From Opitutales bacterium (GTDB lineage: Bacteria > Verrucomicrobiota > Verrucomicrobiia > Opitutales > Intestinicryptomonadaceae): a stretch of DNA of 64,000 nt. The stretch lies in assembly GCA_015061945.1 (NCBI GenBank), contig SUVP01000003.1, positions 186,001 through 250,000 of the forward strand. Direction: 5' to 3'. A program made the position numbers and the translations under genes. The notes beneath the pieces were generated by a model, which was not told where the DNA came from, did no database searches, and was given only the letters and a program-made list of their open reading frames with translations. Below are positions 63,297 to 64,000 of this stretch, piece by piece. Every line of letters begins with the position of its first letter. Position 1 is the stretch's first letter.

Positions 63297-64000
63297 ATGG
63301 AACAACAATATAGCGTAGAGGTAAAAGACCTCGGCATAAAAATCTCGACAGGTACAATCGCAAAACAAGCGAATGGTTCTGTCACAATCTCACTCGGCGA
63401 AACTACTTTGTTAGTTAACGCCACAGCAGCTGGTGCACTCAGAGACGGGCAAGACTTCTTCCCATTGACAGTTGACTACCGCGAAACATACTCGGCTGCT
63501 GGTAAATTCCCTGGAGGCTATTTCAAGCGTGAAGGTCGTCCAAGCGAAAAGGAAATTCTTACATCGCGTCTTTGCGACCGTCCACTTCGTCCACTTTTCC
63601 CAAAAGGCTTTATGAACGAAGTTCAAGTTATCGGTTTGCTTCTCTCAGCCGATATGGTCAATGAGCCAGACATCCTTATGGTTAACGGTGCGTCTGCTGC
63701 TATGCTCATTTCTGATATTCCGTGGAACGGACCAGTTGGTTGCGTACGTCTCGGTGAAATCGACGGACAATTTGTTGTAAACCCAACTCACGAGCAAATG
63801 CTCGATTCAACTCTCGACCTCATTTACGTCGGTAACGAACGTGAAATGATGATGATTGAAGGTTCGGCTGAACAAATCCCAGTTGACCGTTTTGTTGAAG
63901 CCTTGGAATTTGCTCAAAACGAAATCCAAAAGATTATCGAAGCACAAAAGGAACTCGCAAGACTTTGTGGAAAACAAAAACGTGAATTCCCGCTTATCGT
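63297..64000 (+). CDS. pnp: Polyribonucleotide nucleotidyltransferase (PNPase), 3' end cut by window
   Basis: The visible 234 residues start at ATG 63297 after AGGAAAG. RNase PH-like first core domain: [52 protein letters not shown] (phosphorolytic core), [18 protein letters not shown] and [20 protein letters not shown]. Phosphate-dependent 3'-5' RNA decay. The frame runs off the window end. Confidence 0.98.
   Translation, partial: MEQQYSVEVKDLGIKISTGTIAKQANGSVTISLGETTLLVNATAAGALRDGQDFFPLTVDYRETYSAAGKFPGGYFKREGRPSEKEILTSRLCDRPLRPLFPKGFMNEVQVIGLLLSADMVNEPDILMVNGASAAMLISDIPWNGPVGCVRLGEIDGQFVVNPTHEQMLDSTLDLIYVGNEREMMMIEGSAEQIPVDRFVEALEFAQNEIQKIIEAQKELARLCGKQKREFPLI

Overview
The window is AT-rich bacterial chromosome, near complete, with short or overlapping operons (many ATGA and TAATG stop/start overlaps). 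It most resembles a gut-type member of the Verrucomicrobiota (Opitutia-like). Five secreted proteins end in a VPEPAEWAM...YRRRK PEP-CTERM sorting tail. There are secreted glycan-degrading enzymes (a GH2 beta-galactosidase and a GH110-like beta-helix protein), and Gram-negative envelope genes are common (LolA-like, TolC/RND, LpxL-like). The taxonomic call is inference from protein style; no rRNA is present.

Layout. 1-4 kb: end of an aquaporin gene, tRNA-Pro, and a minus-strand rpoN-tsaB-alr group whose 'alanine racemase' lacks the PLP lysine. 4.1-8.5 kb: a very AT-rich, terminator-bounded gene for a 1473-residue GHKL ATPase with a C-terminal NOV_C/DUF3883 nuclease-like domain (candidate defence gene). 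8.6-16.6 kb: ribokinase plus a secreted ADP-ribosylglycohydrolase, then lacZ-like/nth/miaA. 16.7-23 kb: tRNA-Thr, a lipoprotein sugar isomerase-like protein, and a complete-looking type II-C CRISPR locus: a six-repeat array, a tracrRNA with its own promoter, anti-repeat and terminator, then cas2, cas1 and cas9 on the opposite strand. The cas1 frame has no ATG at its natural start; the ATG overlapping the cas9 stop is in another frame.

23.7-40.3 kb: a type II fatty-acid/polyene biosynthesis cluster related to the aryl polyene (APE)/flexirubin family. It holds two ACPs, FabZ-like, FabG-like, a KS fused to a chain-length-factor-like half with the active Cys replaced by Gln, a second KS fused to a degenerate KS half, a FabH-like KS III, thioesterase, PlsC-like and LpxL-like acyltransferases, GT2 glycosyltransferase, MMPL exporter, LolA-like and LolB/DUF3261-like proteins. 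It also carries unusual partners: a flavoreductase-SCP2 fusion and a GcvT-like protein. No ammonia lyase or AMP-ligase for an aromatic starter is present, so the product may be a variant polyene lipid. This is the best candidate for an undescribed pathway.

40.4-46.4 kb: a CzcCBA/CusCBA-like heavy-metal efflux operon with a His-rich, C-terminally membrane-anchored adaptor and a small secreted Cys/His protein. 46.4-49.4 kb: the beta-helix protein and a cluster of composite palindromic repeats. 49.4-59 kb: five PEP-CTERM proteins, an AraC regulator, a hydroxyacid dehydrogenase gene interrupted by an in-frame TGA at a Trp position, and a HAD phosphatase. 59-62.5 kb: three exported phosphoesterase-type enzymes in one operon. 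62.8-64 kb: rpsO and the start of pnp.
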